A stretch of 64,000 nt of DNA from Candidatus Symbiothrix dinenymphae (lineage in GTDB: Bacteria; Bacteroidota; Bacteroidia; Bacteroidales; Azobacteroidaceae): NCBI GenBank assembly GCA_001417715.1, contig BBRT01000050.1, forward strand, positions 1 through 64,000, written 5' to 3'. This document shows, piece by piece, positions 61,971 to 64,000 of the stretch. The notes under the pieces are model-generated. The model searched no databases. It saw nothing but the letters and a program-made list of their open reading frames with translations, and was not told the DNA's origin. The position numbers and the translations under genes were made by a program. The stretch's first letter is position 1. Every line of letters starts with the position of its first letter.

Positions 61971-62534
61971 TTGGAAGAAGACATCAAACAAGCCGTGGAG
62001 GTGTTGCGCAAGGGGGGGGTCATCCTCTACCCGACCGACACCGTGTGGGGGATTGGCTGCGACGCCACCAACTCCGAAGCCGTGCGCAGGGTTTACGGCA
62101 TCAAGCAACGGGCAGACAGCAAGGCAATGCTCGTGCTGATTGACACCACCGCCAAATTGGATTATTATGTGGACGAACTGCCGGACATCGCCCTCGATTT
62201 AATCGAAGTGGACGACAAGCCGCTGACCATCATCTATTCCGGTGCGCGAAATGTGGCTCCCGAACTCATTGCAGCAGACGGCACACTCGGCATTCGTGTC
62301 ACCCGCGAGGCATTTTCGCAACAACTGTGTCGTCAGCTGAAAAGCCCGTTAGTGTCCACCTCTGCCAATATCAGCGGGCAACCCACGCCGGCAAATTTTT
62401 CCGAAATTGCGCCCGAAATAAAATCCGCAGTCGATTTTGTAGTGAAATACCGTCAATCGGACAAGCAAAAAAGCATCCCCTCCTCCATTATTCAGCTGGG
62501 GCGAGGGGGGCTTGTGAAGGTCGTGAGGGCATGA
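61971..62534 (+). CDS. tsaC: Threonylcarbamoyl-AMP synthase (Sua5/YrdC)
   Basis: 187 aa. GGVILYPTDTVWGIGCDATN and KQRADSKAMLVLID are the YrdC signatures. SPLVSTSANISGQPTP completes the fold. It makes threonylcarbamoyl-AMP for the t6A37 modification of tRNA. I prefer TTG 61971 (LEEDIKQAVEVL), which matches family starts and sits one base after the thioredoxin stop. ATG 61935 would overlap thioredoxin by 35 bases. An eight-G run lies at 62012-62019. Confidence 0.9.
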   Translation: MEEDIKQAVEVLRKGGVILYPTDTVWGIGCDATNSEAVRRVYGIKQRADSKAMLVLIDTTAKLDYYVDELPDIALDLIEVDDKPLTIIYSGARNVAPELIAADGTLGIRVTREAFSQQLCRQLKSPLVSTSANISGQPTPANFSEIAPEIKSAVDFVVKYRQSDKQKSIPSSIIQLGRGGLVKVVRA

Positions 62535-62571
62535 ATTTACGGGCGTTCTTCAGCTAAATAAAGAAAAAGTG

Positions 62572-62579
62572 TACCTTTG
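62572..62579 (+). promoter_or_regulatory. hflX: Promoter of hflX
   Basis: TACCTTTG, 22 bases before ATG 62602. Confidence 0.75.
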
Positions 62580-62601
62580 CACCTCATAAAAAAAAAACGG
62601 A

Positions 62602-63825
62602 ATGAAAGAATTTATACTTACTGATGCAATTACGGAGAATGCGGTGCTTGTGGGGCTGATTACGCCGGCGCAGAATGAACAAAAAGCCAAAGAATATCTG
62701 GATGAACTGGACTTTTTGGCTGATACTGCCGGCATTCGCACCGTCAAACGCTTCACGCAGCGGCTGGAGCAAGCCCACCCCGTCACGTTCGTTGGCTCCG
62801 GAAAATTGCAGGAAATCAAAGCCTACACCGAAGATGAGAACAACGAAACAGGCATGGTGATTTTCGATGACGAGCTGAGTCCCAAACAGTTGCGCAACAT
62901 CGAAGCCGAACTGAAAGTGAAAATAATGGACAGGACAAGCCTCATCCTCGACATTTTCGCCGCCCGTGCTCAAACGGCTCACGCCAAAACGCAGGTCGAG
63001 TTGGCGCAATACAACTACATGCTCCCCCGTCTGAAACGGCTGTGGACACACCTTGAACGACAAAGCGGCACCGGCAGCGGCGGGATGCGAATGCGCGGAC
63101 CCGGCGAAACGCAGCTGGAAATCGACCGCCGAATCATTCTCAACAAAATTGCCAAACTCAAAGAAGACCTCAAAGAGATTGACAAACAAAAAGCCAACCA
63201 GCGGCAAAACCGCGGCAAACTCGTCCGCGTGGCACTCGTGGGCTATACCAACGTGGGCAAATCCACCCTCATGAACCTGCTCAGCAAGTCCGACGTATTT
63301 GCCGAAAACAAGCTGTTTGCCACCTTAGACACCACTGTACGCAAGATTACCATCGAAAATCTGGCATTCTTAATCACCGACACGGTGGGGTTTATCCGCA
63401 AGTTGCCGACCGAACTCATCGAGTCGTTCAAATCGACCCTCGACGAGGTGCGCGAAGCCGATTTGCTGGTGCACGTGGTCGATATTTCGCATCCCGCCTT
63501 TGAAGAGCAATTGGAAGTGGTCACAAACACCCTCAACGACATCATCAAGACCCCAAAACCCACCATCATCGTCTTCAACAAGACCGACGCTTTCGCACAC
63601 ATCGAAAAAGACAGCGATGACCTCACCCCGCGCACCAAAGCCAACATCCCCTTAGAAGAGCTGAAACGCACATGGATGAACCACCTAAGCGAAAATTGCA
63701 TCTTCATTTCCGCCCAAGAACGCCAAAACATAGAAGAACTGAAAGCCCTACTGTATCAAAAAGTAAAAGAAATTCACATCCGGCGATTTCCATATAACGA
63801 TTTTTTATATCAGGGGGCAGAATAA
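62602..63825 (+). CDS. hflX: Ribosome-associated GTPase HflX
   Basis: 407 aa. The HflX N-terminal domain (FVGSGKLQEIKAYTEDENN) and the linker GPGETQLEIDRRII precede a G domain with GYTNVGKSTLMNLL (G1), DTVGFIRKLP (G3) and VFNKTDAF (G4). It splits or rescues stalled ribosomes under stress. It has its own promoter and is followed by repeat-rich DNA. Confidence 0.96.
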   Translation: MKEFILTDAITENAVLVGLITPAQNEQKAKEYLDELDFLADTAGIRTVKRFTQRLEQAHPVTFVGSGKLQEIKAYTEDENNETGMVIFDDELSPKQLRNIEAELKVKIMDRTSLILDIFAARAQTAHAKTQVELAQYNYMLPRLKRLWTHLERQSGTGSGGMRMRGPGETQLEIDRRIILNKIAKLKEDLKEIDKQKANQRQNRGKLVRVALVGYTNVGKSTLMNLLSKSDVFAENKLFATLDTTVRKITIENLAFLITDTVGFIRKLPTELIESFKSTLDEVREADLLVHVVDISHPAFEEQLEVVTNTLNDIIKTPKPTIIVFNKTDAFAHIEKDSDDLTPRTKANIPLEELKRTWMNHLSENCIFISAQERQNIEELKALLYQKVKEIHIRRFPYNDFLYQGAE

Positions 63826-63830
63826 AAAAT

Positions 63831-64000
63831 ATGATTATCCGCAATCATACCACTTGGCTCTTCAAGATGAAAAGATTGGCAGGATTATTAAAAATCCTGC
63901 CAATCCTCTTGTCTGAACTGTGATTTTCGTGTGATTTTATTGATTTGTATGATTGTTTTAATCATAAAAAATTCTTCTGTCTGAACTTTGATTTTAAGAT
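63831..64000. repeat. Hairpins and GTCTGAAC repeat after hflX
   Basis: ATGATT-ATCCGC-AATCAT (63831-63848) and a 13-base-arm hairpin GATTGGCAGGATT/AATCCTGCCAATC (63874-63905) follow hflX. Two GTCTGAAC-TTGATTTT-type words then run to the window end (63911-, 63981-), the same family as 6030-6132. Confidence 0.75.

Noticed and set aside
62012-62019. Run of eight G in the threonylcarbamoyl-AMP synthase gene as another phase-variable tract
   Set aside because: Shorter than the 12-15 base runs, inside an essential housekeeping gene, encoding a conserved glycine pair, and in frame. Probably chance.
1-64000. tRNA or rRNA genes, integrase or phage structural genes
   Set aside because: None were recognised on either strand. 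The mobile-looking parts are repeats, ORF6N genes and the Rpn remnant.

Overview
The window looks like a chromosome segment of a Bacteroidetes bacterium, most likely of the order Bacteroidales. The evidence is the promoter type (TAnnTTTG, usually TACCTTTG, upstream of nearly every transcription unit), the lack of clear Shine-Dalgarno sequences, two SusC/SusD glycan-uptake loci, and the familiar gene order DUF3098-uppP-truB-queA-folK. No rRNA, tRNA or CRISPR array was recognised, and genus cannot be told from the sequence.

Layout. 1-1.04 kb: a lipoprotein gene behind a C15 tract and an attenuator-like hairpin. 1.1-4.7 kb: rnr and a TlpA-like protein without its cysteine pair. 5.0-12.9 kb: a first SusC/D locus on the minus strand (IPT/NHL lipoprotein, SusC with an in-frame amber codon, SusD, DUF1735-type lipoprotein), led by a poly-G tract. 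12.9-13.8 kb: a gene-free, repeat-rich stretch with a candidate small RNA. 13.8-25.8 kb: mostly housekeeping genes (ackA, a pseudouridine synthase, a periplasmic binding protein, uppP, truB, queA, folK, a short GlgA-like protein, DUF4270), plus a small-protein/GNAT pair. 25.9-26.5 kb: hicAB. 26.6-30.1 kb: an overlapping operon of a dGTPase-like HD hydrolase, a nucleotidyltransferase and a beta-lactamase/SGNH fusion. 30.1-47.5 kb: SpoIID-like protein, GH20-propeller fusion, GH3, GH97, an AAA-ATPase/nuclease-like protein, and a second SusC/D locus whose SusC has a poly-G tract inside its signal-peptide codons. 47.6-52.3 kb: lipA, dipeptidyl peptidase IV, PBP4-type carboxypeptidase. 52.4-55.3 kb: a single-chain type IIG restriction-modification enzyme. 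55.4-57.6 kb: a PfkB kinase and metK. 57.7-59.7 kb: two tandem ORF6N genes, a third-copy scar and a broken Rpn-type gene. 59.9-63.8 kb: purC, aroE, thioredoxin, threonylcarbamoyl-AMP synthase and hflX.

The most striking feature is a regulatory cassette of about 240 bp present twice, upstream of both SusC/D loci (about 12.77-13.03 kb and 47.44-47.69 kb). Each copy has a repeat palindrome at its outer end, a perfect 30-bp dyad, a TACCTTTG promoter, a start codon with a shared leader-peptide sequence, and a G12 run just inside the reading frame. In the second locus 12 G puts the start out of frame with SusC, whereas 11 or 14 G would give an intact signal peptide. This predicts slipped-strand ON/OFF switching of a glycan-uptake system. 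A third homopolymer (C15) lies in a leader ORF in front of a terminator-like hairpin, where tract length would set where the ribosome stops relative to the hairpin.

A second theme is short palindromic or tandem repeats inside protein-coding frames: SpoIID-like, GH20 (twice), the type IIG enzyme, the binding protein, the lipA C-terminus and the DUF4270 N-terminus. This resembles mobile palindromes that tolerate insertion into genes.
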